Positions 1-8,938 of a stretch of 64,000 bases of DNA are shown one piece after another. Position numbers and translations under genes: made by a program. Numbering within the stretch: position 1 is the stretch's first letter; every line of letters begins with the position of its first letter. The notes under the pieces are model-generated. The model saw nothing but the letters and a program-made list of their open reading frames with translations, was not told the origin of the DNA and searched no databases. The DNA comes from JAUIAI01 sp050633665 (GTDB taxonomy: Bacteria; Pseudomonadota; Gammaproteobacteria; Burkholderiales; Burkholderiaceae_E), in assembly GCA_050633665.1 (NCBI GenBank), contig JBOEGY010000002.1, forward strand, positions 310,001-374,000. Reading direction: 5' to 3'.

Positions 1-1
1 C

Positions 2-622
2 TTCCTGACCCCGGTAGCCGCTTACCAGGACACAGAAACACCGTGCCAGCTCTACAGCAAGGCGCTGGGCAAGCTCTATGTTGCCGACCTGGCTGCCTCC
101 CCGCTTGATGTGGTTGCCTGGCACGGTAATCTTGCGCCCTACAAGTACGACCTGAGCCGGTTCTCGACAATCGGCTCCATTTCCTACGACCACCCGGACC
201 CGTCGATATTCACGGTGTTGTCTTCACCCTCCGACCCACCGGGAACCGCAAACATAGACTTTGTGATCTTCCCGGACCGCTGGCTTGTGATGGAAGATAC
301 TTTCCGCCCCCCCTGGTATCACTCGAACATCATGTCGGAATTTATGGGCTTGATCCACGGCGTGTACGACGCCAAACCGGGAGGTTTTTCTCCCGGAGCA
401 ATGAGCCTGCACAACATGATGATTCCCCACGGACCGGACCGCCAGGCATTTGAAAGTGCTTCAACCAAGGATCTCGCCCCGGAAAAACTTTCCGGCACGA
501 TGGCATTCATGTTTGAAACCCGGTACCCGCTGAACCCCACTGCGTTTGGCAGCCAGCCGCAGGGCCTGGACCTGGATTACCCTGATTGCTGGCAGGATTT
601 ACCGCGCCAATTTAAACGATGA
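2..622 (+). CDS. hmgA: Homogentisate 1,2-dioxygenase, C-terminal part
   Basis: Partial gene; the 5' end lies outside the window and the frame is open from base 2. The enzyme opens the ring of homogentisate to maleylacetoacetate with a non-haem iron, in the cytoplasmic tyrosine/phenylalanine degradation pathway. The visible 206 residues carry the family's iron-ligand region: the His of WYHSN, the Glu of MSEFMG and the His of IPHGPD, with the conserved stretches FTVLSSPSD and HGVYDAKPGG. The stop overlaps the start of the downstream regulator (ATGA), which suggests translational coupling. This is most likely host chromosome next to the mobile element. Confidence 0.95.
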   Translation, partial: FLTPVAAYQDTETPCQLYSKALGKLYVADLAASPLDVVAWHGNLAPYKYDLSRFSTIGSISYDHPDPSIFTVLSSPSDPPGTANIDFVIFPDRWLVMEDTFRPPWYHSNIMSEFMGLIHGVYDAKPGGFSPGAMSLHNMMIPHGPDRQAFESASTKDLAPEKLSGTMAFMFETRYPLNPTAFGSQPQGLDLDYPDCWQDLPRQFKR

Positions 623-1356
623 GGGCATTCGACGCAGGGCCGGTGCTTTCAGGCGCCCGTCCCAAGTGGCTTCAGATCGCCGCCATACTGCGTCGCGACA
701 TTGAGTCGCTGGCCTGCGCTGGTGAGACCCGGTTACCCACTGAGTCGTCGCTTACGGACCGTTTCGGCGTCTCGTTGATGACCTTGCGTCAGGCTCTTGG
801 CTGCCTCGAAACAGAAGGGCTTATCGAGCGCCACCGGAAGCTGGGGACGTTTCTGACCAAACAGGCGAGCCGGCCTCGCCGCATACAACTCCTGGGCCAG
901 ATCGACGACGTCTTTGAGCAGCAACAGTCCTCCGCAATCCGGTTGTTGTCAGACCTGCTGGTCAGCGTACCGGAGCCTCTTAAAACGAGTTTTCCTACGG
1001 CCCGAAAACTGCGCCGCCTGACCCGGCTGCGCTACCTGGACGGGGCCAGTTGCAGTATCGCAATCAATCATTTGCGCCGCGATGTCGCCAGGCAGATTCC
1101 AGCAGAACTACTCACTGAAATGCCGGTTTCTCAAATCATCCAGCATCACACGACTTTTCGCATCGACGCCATGGAACAGGAACTCAGTGCTCAGGTGGCG
1201 GACCCTGAAACAGCCTCTCAACTCGGTATTCAGCCGCTTGACCCGGTAATGGTCATCATAGGCACCTCATATGACCCGCAGGGAGTAGTTCTGGATGTTG
1301 CCCGCCTCTGCTATCGAGCCGATCAATTCAGCTTTGTCACACGGGTAAACGGCTGA
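619..1356 (+). CDS. GntR/HutC-type transcriptional regulator with UTRA domain
   Basis: A 245-residue cytoplasmic DNA-binding regulator. The N-terminal winged helix-turn-helix spans about residues 15-80 (LPTESSLTDRFGVSLMTLRQ, then a recognition wing ending KLGTFL). The rest, about 95-240, has the length and pattern of the UTRA ligand-binding domain of HutC-type regulators. It starts inside the stop of hmgA (4-bp overlap), so it is probably co-transcribed and may control homogentisate or tyrosine catabolism; that role is inferred from position only. It ends 15 bp before the convergent tadA. Confidence 0.85.
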   Translation: MRAFDAGPVLSGARPKWLQIAAILRRDIESLACAGETRLPTESSLTDRFGVSLMTLRQALGCLETEGLIERHRKLGTFLTKQASRPRRIQLLGQIDDVFEQQQSSAIRLLSDLLVSVPEPLKTSFPTARKLRRLTRLRYLDGASCSIAINHLRRDVARQIPAELLTEMPVSQIIQHHTTFRIDAMEQELSAQVADPETASQLGIQPLDPVMVIIGTSYDPQGVVLDVARLCYRADQFSFVTRVNG

Positions 1357-1371
1357 ACACCGGTAATCCCG

Positions 1372-1866
1372 TCACCCGCCCTGAGCCTTATGCAAGCGGG
1401 CCGCTTCCCGGCGTTCGGCAAAAAATTCACGCAGGATGTCGGCACACTCTTCAGCCAGCAAGCCGCCTTGCACCTCAGTGTGATGATTGAGTTTTTCTTC
1501 AGCGAACAGATTTATCACGCTGCCGCAGGCGCCGGTTTTCGGGTCTGCTGCGCCAAAAACCAGGCGCCGAATCCGGGCATGTTGGATTGCCCCGGCGCAC
1601 ATCGCACACGGTTCAAGCGTCACATATAAGTCGCATCCGGTCAGCCGATAGTTGCCGGAGACCTCCGCTCCGGCGCGCATCGCACGGATCTCGGCGTGAG
1701 CGGTTGGATCATGACTGCCAATCGGGTGGTTGTATCCGGTTGCGAGGATCTCACCGTCTCGCACCAGTATCGCCCCGACCGGCACTTCGCCAAGAATCTG
1801 CGCGTTCTGTGCCTGATTAATGGCCTGGCGCATCATGGCCAGGTCAAAGCCGGGGTTCACTCCCAT
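1372..1866 (-). CDS. tadA: tRNA-specific adenosine deaminase
   Basis: Deaminates adenosine 34 of tRNA-Arg to inosine so that one tRNA can read several Arg codons. The 164-residue protein has the cytidine/deoxycytidylate deaminase signature: HAE at residues 57-59 (zinc ligand and catalytic Glu) and PCAMC at 86-90 (two zinc-binding Cys), followed by the family's FGAADPKTGACGS loop. Length matches bacterial TadA. It is a housekeeping gene and the last one I assign to the chromosome; beyond its start the sequence has no gene until the cargo block. Confidence 0.95.
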   Translation of the reverse strand: MGVNPGFDLAMMRQAINQAQNAQILGEVPVGAILVRDGEILATGYNHPIGSHDPTAHAEIRAMRAGAEVSGNYRLTGCDLYVTLEPCAMCAGAIQHARIRRLVFGAADPKTGACGSVINLFAEEKLNHHTEVQGGLLAEECADILREFFAERREAARLHKAQGG

Positions 1867-2078
1867 TCCATCATCAACAAGACGCCCAAACCCGCGTGGT
1901 TAAAGGGATTGACTGTGATCAACATGGGGCCTTACCGTCACTCTTACCGTCAACACCGCACATCTTTTGCTGACGCGGGAAATGGAGCGATTCGCGGGGA
2001 AGCAACTCTTGCGACACCATCGTCAATCAGGACATAGGATACACAAAACGCAGTGTCCTTTGCCAGCTGATTGGCTGT
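1867..2078. other. Gene-free junction between chromosome and element (inferred boundary)
   Basis: No coding sequence is visible. The stretch separates the host-like hmgA-gntR-tadA block from the all-minus-strand cargo. It contains the tadA leader and a tandem 10-bp direct repeat (1931-1952). I infer that the left end of the element lies here because tadA is a core gene and the next gene is mobile-element cargo. No integrase, tRNA gene or recognisable attachment core is visible, so the exact end is not resolved. Confidence 0.4.
1931..1952. repeat. Tandem 10-bp direct repeat, 12-bp period
   Basis: CTTACCGTCA occurs at 1931-1940 and again at 1943-1952, separated by 2 bp. It lies 65 bp upstream of tadA on tadA's template side. 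It could be a regulator or integrase arm site, or chance. Confidence 0.45.
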
Positions 2079-3848
2079 CTACGGCAGCTTCAACAGCTTA
2101 CCGAGTGCTACGGCCACTGTCTCCAGAGCATTGATGACGCCGTCCATGACGAAATCGAGGGCCCGACCGTAGCCTGCGTTGACGTTCGCTGTGTCGAAAC
2201 CAAGGCGCTGCAGGGTCGCGAGGCACTGCTCCACGGTTTCGTGAGCGTCGGCGATTCGAAGGTCGTTGTTGAGGAACAGGGGCGCCATGGCTTCACTGCG
2301 GTCGCGCCAACCTTCCGGCTCTGTCGCCGAGGCAAAGGCATCGCTTGCCTCCTCGTGAGCATTCAGTCTTTCGATGACATTTAGAAGCGCCTGCAGCAGC
2401 TTGAGGCTTCCGAGATCCCTGACAGCAGTTCTCGGACATCCGGCGCCCTCCAACAATGACTTGAGGTAGCCATTTGGAACGCGTTGCCATACCTCGTGCA
2501 AACTCTTGCAGCGAGCCAAGAACATCTGTTGTGACAGGTCGAATGGTGCGACCTGGGCCAACCGACTGAGCGTCGGATAGGCCATCCAACCATTGGCCAC
2601 AACCTCTGCACGATCAAAACCAGTCAGTTCTACTGCCGACTTGTTCAGCCCCACAGTCACGCCTAGTGCGGAAAGACCATCGCCCAATCGTAGAAGCACA
2701 TCGAGCAGCCGCTGCACCTTGGCAACCACATGCTCTTCGTTCAGGTCTGCATAGGCAAGGTCGGCCGGATCGACTGCAAATGATCGGGCGTGAATGACCT
2801 CGCGATCCGGCTTCGGCTTGTACAGCTCACGCATTGGCACTTGGATCAAATTTCTTCCGACCCGACGGCATTCGGTGAAACTCCACTGCCCTCTATATGA
2901 CGGACTGCAGTACCACTGTCCCCCAATACGAGTCGGAGTCGTGTCGTAGAAAGTGCTCTGTTCGTACTTCTGGAGGAATCGATCATGGAGGTAGACCGGA
3001 TCCACCCCCAGCAGGGCATTCGCACGCGCGTGAGTCATGGCCTGCGCGTCACCAGGCCACAGAATGCCCTCAGCAGTCTGCTCTTGACATAGTTCCGGCA
3101 TCACCGCTTCGACGGAAGCCCAGAGCTGGACCAGAAGCCCACCTTCGTGCTCGCGGATATCCAAGTCATACCAAGCAATCCCGTCAGCGGGCTTGCGGCT
3201 CACATGAGTCTCCCCTCCCATGATCGCGCGTACTTCAGGTAGATCTTGCAACTGGGCTGAATAGTAGAAAGCTCGCACACCCCGCGCACCACGCAGCCAA
3301 AGGTAGCGGCGAAGGTATTCATTCGACATGTGCCAATTGACCGACCTCTTCAAGTTCCAGTGGTAGTCACTGGACACCTCGCCCTCGGCCACGCCGAACT
3401 CCGGAAGCCCCAAGTCATCGTAGACAAGGCGTTGCTGATCGTTGCCGACACAACGGGGAGTCAATCCAAGGGTCATCCAGACTTTCTCGGCTAGGTTGAA
3501 GGTGTAGAACGAGCTGTCACCCCAAGCCGCAACGATGTAGTCATAACCCGATATCGACGGAGAAAAGTCGGTCGAGCAACCACGCATGTCGCCGGTAGGA
3601 ACAGAGAACTCGACCACGCCATCGCCCGCCTCAGAAAGAACTTCGATGGGGCCATCCTCCACTCCGGGAACCACTGCCATCAGCAAATGCAGATGCTCAG
3701 CTTGCCCTACATGCGCATCGGATTCCTGCATCGCGGCCACCTCCACAGCTTGGCTAGGCGACAAGCCGACAGGTTCCAGCAGGCCACGCAGCCTTGGTGG
3801 CAAGGCATGAGCCGGGATGGGAAATGCTGCTAGATAGTCAAACGGCAT
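2079..3848 (-). CDS. Cargo protein of unknown function
   Basis: About 589 residues from the ATG at 3848 (reading MPFDYLAAFPIPAHALPPRL); an upstream in-frame ATG at 3899 would overlap the preceding gene and is less likely. I do not recognise the family. It has no obvious membrane segment, signal peptide or nucleotide-binding motif. The middle is rich in Trp, Tyr and Arg (SNEYLRRYLWLRGARG, GGQWYCSPSYRGQWSF) and the C-terminal third looks helical. It is the last gene of the minus-strand cargo block, 28 bp after the HEPN-like gene, so the two are probably co-transcribed and may act together. Confidence 0.7.
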   Translation of the reverse strand: MPFDYLAAFPIPAHALPPRLRGLLEPVGLSPSQAVEVAAMQESDAHVGQAEHLHLLMAVVPGVEDGPIEVLSEAGDGVVEFSVPTGDMRGCSTDFSPSISGYDYIVAAWGDSSFYTFNLAEKVWMTLGLTPRCVGNDQQRLVYDDLGLPEFGVAEGEVSSDYHWNLKRSVNWHMSNEYLRRYLWLRGARGVRAFYYSAQLQDLPEVRAIMGGETHVSRKPADGIAWYDLDIREHEGGLLVQLWASVEAVMPELCQEQTAEGILWPGDAQAMTHARANALLGVDPVYLHDRFLQKYEQSTFYDTTPTRIGGQWYCSPSYRGQWSFTECRRVGRNLIQVPMRELYKPKPDREVIHARSFAVDPADLAYADLNEEHVVAKVQRLLDVLLRLGDGLSALGVTVGLNKSAVELTGFDRAEVVANGWMAYPTLSRLAQVAPFDLSQQMFLARCKSLHEVWQRVPNGYLKSLLEGAGCPRTAVRDLGSLKLLQALLNVIERLNAHEEASDAFASATEPEGWRDRSEAMAPLFLNNDLRIADAHETVEQCLATLQRLGFDTANVNAGYGRALDFVMDGVINALETVAVALGKLLKLP

Positions 3849-3876
3849 GATTCTTTTTGTAGGATTTTCAAAGTGA

Positions 3877-5601
3877 TCAGGCTCTCTGCGCCTGCGCATC
3901 TTCTGCGGCAGGCAGCATGATGTCGTGCCAACGAATCGGAGAAGCGAGCAACAAATTCGTCTCGGCCTCCAACAGCCCAGGATGTCCGGGGTGGTTCTCC
4001 ACAGCTAGCGCAACGACTTCGCGACATCCCTCCATGTCGCCAACGCCCCGAAGTCGCTCGGCCAACTCCAGGGCAAGCGCAGCCTCAAACAGCCGCGGGA
4101 ACCTCAGACCGTTTGCGGCAGCACGCCGACGCAAGTAGTTGCTCAGTGCCGCTCGATGGGCTTCCAACGACCAAGGTACAGTTTGTCCAGAGACCGCGTG
4201 AGCAAGTAGCGCTTCCGAGGAAGGCTCTCCAAGCTCCTCTTGAATCAGCGCCTCGATTGCCGAAGACATCTCGGCCAAATCCTGTCTCGCAACATGCATA
4301 TTGAACAACGCATGCAAAGCCAAGTACGGCAATCTGAGGCGTTTCTCCAGGCGCGGGACAAACTCACACGCAGCGCGCAGCACAGGCCTCAAATCAGTCA
4401 CGACAGCATCGGGCTCCTTCAGAAGACAAGATGCAAGTTGCTGCAGAAAACCCTCCAGCTTGTCACGTCCTGCTTTCGTGATGTCACCTTCGGCACGACC
4501 GACCCAGAACTGAGGTGCCATGCGCACTTGAACAACGCCGCTTCGTTCCATGTGATAGTTATACGGCTCACGCTCCACTGAAGGCTGGCGCAGAACAAAC
4601 TCAATGATGACACTACGCATCAAACGCGAAAGTCCCTGCAGGGTCAGATGCGTGGTTCGACCTTCGATTGCGATCTCGCCATGACCATGTCCCAGGGTCA
4701 CGGCATCCGGTAGCCGCCGGAGCTGATGTACGTACTTGGATCGCGATTGATAGGCCGTACCGAGCGCCTCCACAAGGTCCGACCTACCCAGCAGAAGGCC
4801 ATTCCCAGCACTGAAAGTCTGACGAAAATACGCGGGCGTGATATTGGCAACTGCGAACTCTCTGAAGCGCCGAGCCAGTGCGACATGCTCTACTCTTAGT
4901 AGGGCTTCCCTGACACGTTGAGCAATCGTTTCCTCTGCCCCAGAAAGCGCCTCATCGACCGCCTTACGCTTTCGCTCATCAAACGAATCCCAGTCGCTTT
5001 CATGACCGTCGAAGTCCTGGGCCAGTGACTCTACGGACGCAACGAGTAAGGTGTAGGCCAGTTCCAAATCATCAGCAATGCGATGCATTCCGTTGACGTA
5101 CGTCCGAAGCGCGCGCATGACCCCTAAAAAGGTATGTCGAGGGAGGCCAATGAGCTTCCCAAGAAATTCTGCCAGAAAGGTCAGTTCATCCGGCTTGCAC
5201 CAGATCTCCCCATCGAAGAATCGGTGGACCAGCGTTTGAGGAGCGACCCTTGTAGCCAATCCACGCTGCCCCGTCGTCAGCCTCCGGGCCAGATCAACGT
5301 CGGGCGTACAAACACAATTCAACGCAAATGAAACTGCCACAGAATAGTCTTGAAGATAGGGTTCGACGCCCGAGGAGACGAGCACTCCCGGCCCCTGCTC
5401 TTCTGCTTCCATGCGCTCAGTGAGCTCATAGACCAAGACCGTTGGACGTATCGAATAGCTCGATGACGCAGACAGTCGCCCTGCGACTGTTTCGACAGCC
5501 TCCTCTCTAGCGAGGATGGCATTCGTATAAAGCATGCCTCGCAGGAGGTTTTCCCTACCGACGGGTCTAGCAAACAGTTTTCCAGTGGAAATTTGCAGCA
5601 C
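3877..5601 (-). CDS. Large helical protein with HEPN-like R-x4-H motif
   Basis: 574 residues from a GTG at 5601 that has a strong GGAGGAA ribosome-binding site. The protein is mostly helical and charged with no membrane segments. Around residues 290-300 it reads YQSRSKYVHQLRRLP, in which RSKYVH fits the R-x4-6-H catalytic signature of HEPN ribonucleases. The C-terminal part resembles tetratricopeptide-like helical pairs (LFEAALALELAERLRG, CREVVALAVENHPGHPG). HEPN proteins are common toxins or effectors in anti-phage systems, and this gene lies beside an ABC-3C system, but the family assignment rests on the motif alone. It follows the CoiA-like gene after 46 bp. Confidence 0.65.
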   Translation of the reverse strand: MLQISTGKLFARPVGRENLLRGMLYTNAILAREEAVETVAGRLSASSSYSIRPTVLVYELTERMEAEEQGPGVLVSSGVEPYLQDYSVAVSFALNCVCTPDVDLARRLTTGQRGLATRVAPQTLVHRFFDGEIWCKPDELTFLAEFLGKLIGLPRHTFLGVMRALRTYVNGMHRIADDLELAYTLLVASVESLAQDFDGHESDWDSFDERKRKAVDEALSGAEETIAQRVREALLRVEHVALARRFREFAVANITPAYFRQTFSAGNGLLLGRSDLVEALGTAYQSRSKYVHQLRRLPDAVTLGHGHGEIAIEGRTTHLTLQGLSRLMRSVIIEFVLRQPSVEREPYNYHMERSGVVQVRMAPQFWVGRAEGDITKAGRDKLEGFLQQLASCLLKEPDAVVTDLRPVLRAACEFVPRLEKRLRLPYLALHALFNMHVARQDLAEMSSAIEALIQEELGEPSSEALLAHAVSGQTVPWSLEAHRAALSNYLRRRAAANGLRFPRLFEAALALELAERLRGVGDMEGCREVVALAVENHPGHPGLLEAETNLLLASPIRWHDIMLPAAEDAQAQRA

Positions 5602-5647
5602 GCTTCCTCCAATTCAATTTCAGCACACTCGCGTCGAACAACCGCCC

Positions 5648-6871
5648 CTACTCGGACAGGAATGCGAGGAAGTCGCTGCGGCGCGCAAAGACCGGCTGAA
5701 ACACCTGGTCCTCGGCTTTTGCCCTGCCATTCCAGAGCAACAACCCCTGGGCAACCAACTGCGCGAGGTAGCCATGAAGTGCAGCCCGCGTCTGGTTAAA
5801 ACCATTCCGAGTCCGCTCATCAGGCTTGGACCACACGCAGTCAGGCAGTGCGATTTCAGCCCAGGCCGCAACCACATCCGAACCGAAAGCCTTGTCACCA
5901 AGGCCGAAGGCAGCGAACACGGGCAGTTGCCACGCGTAGGGATGATGCTGCATGCCAAGCTGTACCCGCTGAGCGAAGAATACGGGAAGGTCCTCCGGCT
6001 GCAGTTCCATCGCAGCGCAGGCTACAGCGAAGCGATCGGTAAGTTCCAACGCGCCAAGCGCCTCCGCTCGTTCCCTCTTGGAACTCCAGGCCAACTTGAT
6101 CCTTGCGAGTTCGCCTTTTGCCCACACCAAACGCTTTTGTGCCTGCCGTAGCTTGGCTGCCGCGACCGGCTTATACGGCATAGCCCGAGTGAAGAAGCCG
6201 ATGTCGACCCTCCACTCCTTCAGTTCCCAGGATAGCCGGTTCCTGAAGCGTGTTTCAGCTTGGCGATGCTCCATCCAAGACACCCATTTCCAGCGGTGAC
6301 GCTCTTTCAAAGCTTGATCGAGCTCAGACTCCGTAATGCCTGCCGCCGGTAGGTCCGACACGTCAAACTCGATGGCATCTTTGAACAGAGAGCGCAGACG
6401 TTCGCCCTTAGCAGCATCGACGGCGTGGGTCTTGCGAACTTCGAGAGCGAGATCCCACCGACCTGGAATCGTGAACACTACGTCCGGTTGCAAATCACCT
6501 ACGGGGTGCTCTGACTTGCCTTCGCTGAACTCGTACACCCGGTCTTGGATCTCCACGAACTCCGTTCTGCGAGTGCCCCACACGTCTGCAACGACCTCGA
6601 CCGCTCCTCCCGGCAGCCAGAGCTGGCGGCGCTCAGCCAGACGATCGCGTACAAAAGCATGCAGGAGTGTCATCGGCTGCGGGTTGCAGTTTCCGTCATC
6701 TACATCGTGCTGGAAGTGCCAGGCCTTTGACTCGCCCATGTGGGCTTGGAGTGCCCGGCCGCATCCGTGGCAGACACAGCCGCACAGCCTGCCGCGATGG
6801 ATGGCCGGATCCAAGTCCCGGATATGGGTCCATTGGCCGTTACGGCGGCCGTATACGAACTGCGCAGGCAT
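5648..6871 (-). CDS. CoiA-like protein: zinc finger plus nuclease-like domain
   Basis: 407 residues. The N-terminus carries a Cys-rich zinc-finger-like segment (CVCHGCGRALQAHMG, then WHFQH and a further Cys, residues ~32-63) followed by MTLLHAFVRDRL, the arrangement seen at the front of competence protein CoiA and related proteins. A PD-(D/E)xK-like core follows near residues 128-146: QPDVVFTIPGRWDLALEVRK, with the Asp of PDV and the Glu of LEV; the usual Lys is shifted to an R-K pair. Such proteins act on DNA; the exact role is unknown. It lies 84 bp downstream of the ABC-3C ATPase gene on the same strand and may belong to that operon. Confidence 0.65.
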   Translation of the reverse strand: MPAQFVYGRRNGQWTHIRDLDPAIHRGRLCGCVCHGCGRALQAHMGESKAWHFQHDVDDGNCNPQPMTLLHAFVRDRLAERRQLWLPGGAVEVVADVWGTRRTEFVEIQDRVYEFSEGKSEHPVGDLQPDVVFTIPGRWDLALEVRKTHAVDAAKGERLRSLFKDAIEFDVSDLPAAGITESELDQALKERHRWKWVSWMEHRQAETRFRNRLSWELKEWRVDIGFFTRAMPYKPVAAAKLRQAQKRLVWAKGELARIKLAWSSKRERAEALGALELTDRFAVACAAMELQPEDLPVFFAQRVQLGMQHHPYAWQLPVFAAFGLGDKAFGSDVVAAWAEIALPDCVWSKPDERTRNGFNQTRAALHGYLAQLVAQGLLLWNGRAKAEDQVFQPVFARRSDFLAFLSE

Positions 6872-6955
6872 CTATGTACCCTGCCTCAGAAGGGCAGCGC
6901 GTCGCCAACACAGGCTGGGCAAATAAAACTCATGATTAAGGGCGCAGGACGTGCG

Positions 6956-8938
6956 CTAAGCCTCATCAATCCACTCCATTGGAACTAGCTTGGTTCCGCC
7001 ACGCCATTCCGGCAAGCCGACGACTTCGTCGATGCCCCCCCACACTTCGCTTGATGCGTGGTCCAGAACGATGAGTTGGAGCCTCCCCTTTTCACTACGC
7101 ACGACGCTACCCATCACTTCGAACGCCTTGCGAACGGCATCCACGTCTTCGTCGCGCACCTTGGGGTCTTCTTCCACCTCAACGTCCTTGGAGACCACGT
7201 GCTTGGGAAAGTAGACTTGGCTCGGTTGGTCAAGTACGAGAAACGCGGGGACAGGACTGTTCTTTTGACTCAGATAGAACTGATGAAGAGAAAGCAGCAC
7301 GGCTAGGTGATAGGAGAGCCAGTTCGACCCACTTCCGATCTCCGACAAATAGTCATCCCGCTCAGACCCAAGTACCTTAATGGTCAGGTCGTTGGTCTCC
7401 AGCGAGATGGGATCGTTCGGATTCTCGATATCGAGATGCGGCAGGAGCTTTCCGGCATTGGTGTTGACAGTCCGCAGAGCTCGGCGCTTCCGAGCTTCGA
7501 CATCCTGTCCGCGCAGTTCTCCTTCCAGCGCCAATACCGTTTCCTTGAGCGTTCGAACCTCTTCGACGAGCTCGCTGTCGCTGCCCAATTTTCGATGGAG
7601 GCCCAGTGACGACTCGAGATTTCCTATGAAACGCTCCGTACGCTTCGCGGAAAATTGCTGTTCACTAGCTTCCTTCGATCTGCCCGTCAGCGCTCGCTTG
7701 CGAATCTGAACTGCGCGCAGACGTTCGGTCGCATTCCCAACATCTGTTGTGACTCGCTGCAACTCTCGATCGAACGCTGCTGGCACTTCTCTGTCTTTGT
7801 CTGCGCCCGCTGCCGTCTCCACCTCTTCCAGACGCTGGGCTAGAACCTGCAGTTTTCGTTTGGCCGAATCCGTGTGGCTGCCGCACATGGGGCAATCCGA
7901 CTCATCGCTTGCATGCGAGACCAGCCAACTCGACAGCTGCAACCGACCTCGTTGCACCGAGAGCGCAGCTTCGTACTGCTCGACGCCGACACGCATCCTG
8001 TTCATTTCTTCCAATCGATGGCGCAAGGTGGTGAGTTCGCGGGAAACTTCACGCTCTTCGCCCTCCAGGCTGTTCAGCTCGCGCAACGCTTCCGAAATTG
8101 TTGTGGTGCTGACCGCCAAAGTTAGGTCGGTTCTTGTGATGACTTCCTCAAGCAACTCGATCATTTGCTCCCGAGAAATGTCCTCCTCCAGCTTCGGAAT
8201 CAGCCCAAGTTCTTGAGCCTCGCTGAATTTGGACCTCAAGTCGGCAAGCCACCGCGCCGAGACTTCCTGCGCGTCCTTAAGCTCCTTCTCTTTCCGACGC
8301 AAGATTTGCCGAGTGCGGTTCAACTCGAACTGCTTCGCCATCAATGTCGGAGTGACCGCACCGAGCACGTAGGGGAAAATTTTTCTCAGCTTTTCCCGGT
8401 GCTCGTAAGTGTTGGTCTTGAAGAACAGGACGTCTGGATTGGCGACCACGTTCTGGGGTTGGAACGTGAAAGCAGCCAAATCACGGAAAGCTGGGCGCCC
8501 GTCGAACCCTGAAGCCTCCTCCCCGCCTGAAAAGTCCAGATTGGAGAGGTTGGCTAGATCATCGAGCAATCTCTTGACTGCAGTAGCGTTGGTATTCTTG
8601 GTGAGGCGATTGGGGATCTTGGATATCTTCTCGGCTTCCAACAGAAACATTTCGTCGGTGCTGCGCTGAGCCCCCGGTTCCTTTCGAGCCAATAGCTTTT
8701 CACCTTGAGCCGTCGCTACAACGACGCCAAACCACTCGCAGTATTTGCGGATTGTGTTCACAGGAATCGAGCACGTGCTGGAACCGAGGCAGTAATCGAT
8801 GATAGGAATGACTGCTGATTTTCCAGTCCGTGAGGCGCCACTGATGACATTGACTTTCCCAAGCTCAAACTTCAACGTCCGCGGTTCAAATTTCCCATTG
8901 CGCGGCCAGAGCACGATCCCTCGAATCTGAAAAAACAT
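6956..8938 (-). CDS. ABC-3C system ATPase, SMC/Rad50-like (DUF3732)
   Basis: 660 residues. The N-terminus has the DUF3732 pattern: beta-strands, then a Walker A of the form GASRTGKSA (residues ~34-42) and YCLGSS. Long coiled coils fill about 195-330 and 360-500, interrupted by a zinc-hook-like DCPMCG at ~347. The C-terminus has a Walker B-like segment, FLVLDQPSQVYFP, and a following LIVLDHAS. This is the ATPase of three-component ABC systems, proposed to sense invading nucleic acid and license a nuclease effector. Its ATG shares one base with the stop of the middle component (TAATG), indicating tight coupling. Confidence 0.85.
   Translation of the reverse strand: MFFQIRGIVLWPRNGKFEPRTLKFELGKVNVISGASRTGKSAVIPIIDYCLGSSTCSIPVNTIRKYCEWFGVVVATAQGEKLLARKEPGAQRSTDEMFLLEAEKISKIPNRLTKNTNATAVKRLLDDLANLSNLDFSGGEEASGFDGRPAFRDLAAFTFQPQNVVANPDVLFFKTNTYEHREKLRKIFPYVLGAVTPTLMAKQFELNRTRQILRRKEKELKDAQEVSARWLADLRSKFSEAQELGLIPKLEEDISREQMIELLEEVITRTDLTLAVSTTTISEALRELNSLEGEEREVSRELTTLRHRLEEMNRMRVGVEQYEAALSVQRGRLQLSSWLVSHASDESDCPMCGSHTDSAKRKLQVLAQRLEEVETAAGADKDREVPAAFDRELQRVTTDVGNATERLRAVQIRKRALTGRSKEASEQQFSAKRTERFIGNLESSLGLHRKLGSDSELVEEVRTLKETVLALEGELRGQDVEARKRRALRTVNTNAGKLLPHLDIENPNDPISLETNDLTIKVLGSERDDYLSEIGSGSNWLSYHLAVLLSLHQFYLSQKNSPVPAFLVLDQPSQVYFPKHVVSKDVEVEEDPKVRDEDVDAVRKAFEVMGSVVRSEKGRLQLIVLDHASSEVWGGIDEVVGLPEWRGGTKLVPMEWIDEA

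Noticed and set aside
1867..2078. tRNA gene as integration target at the left boundary
   Set aside because: No cloverleaf-like arms or T-arm consensus could be found on either strand.
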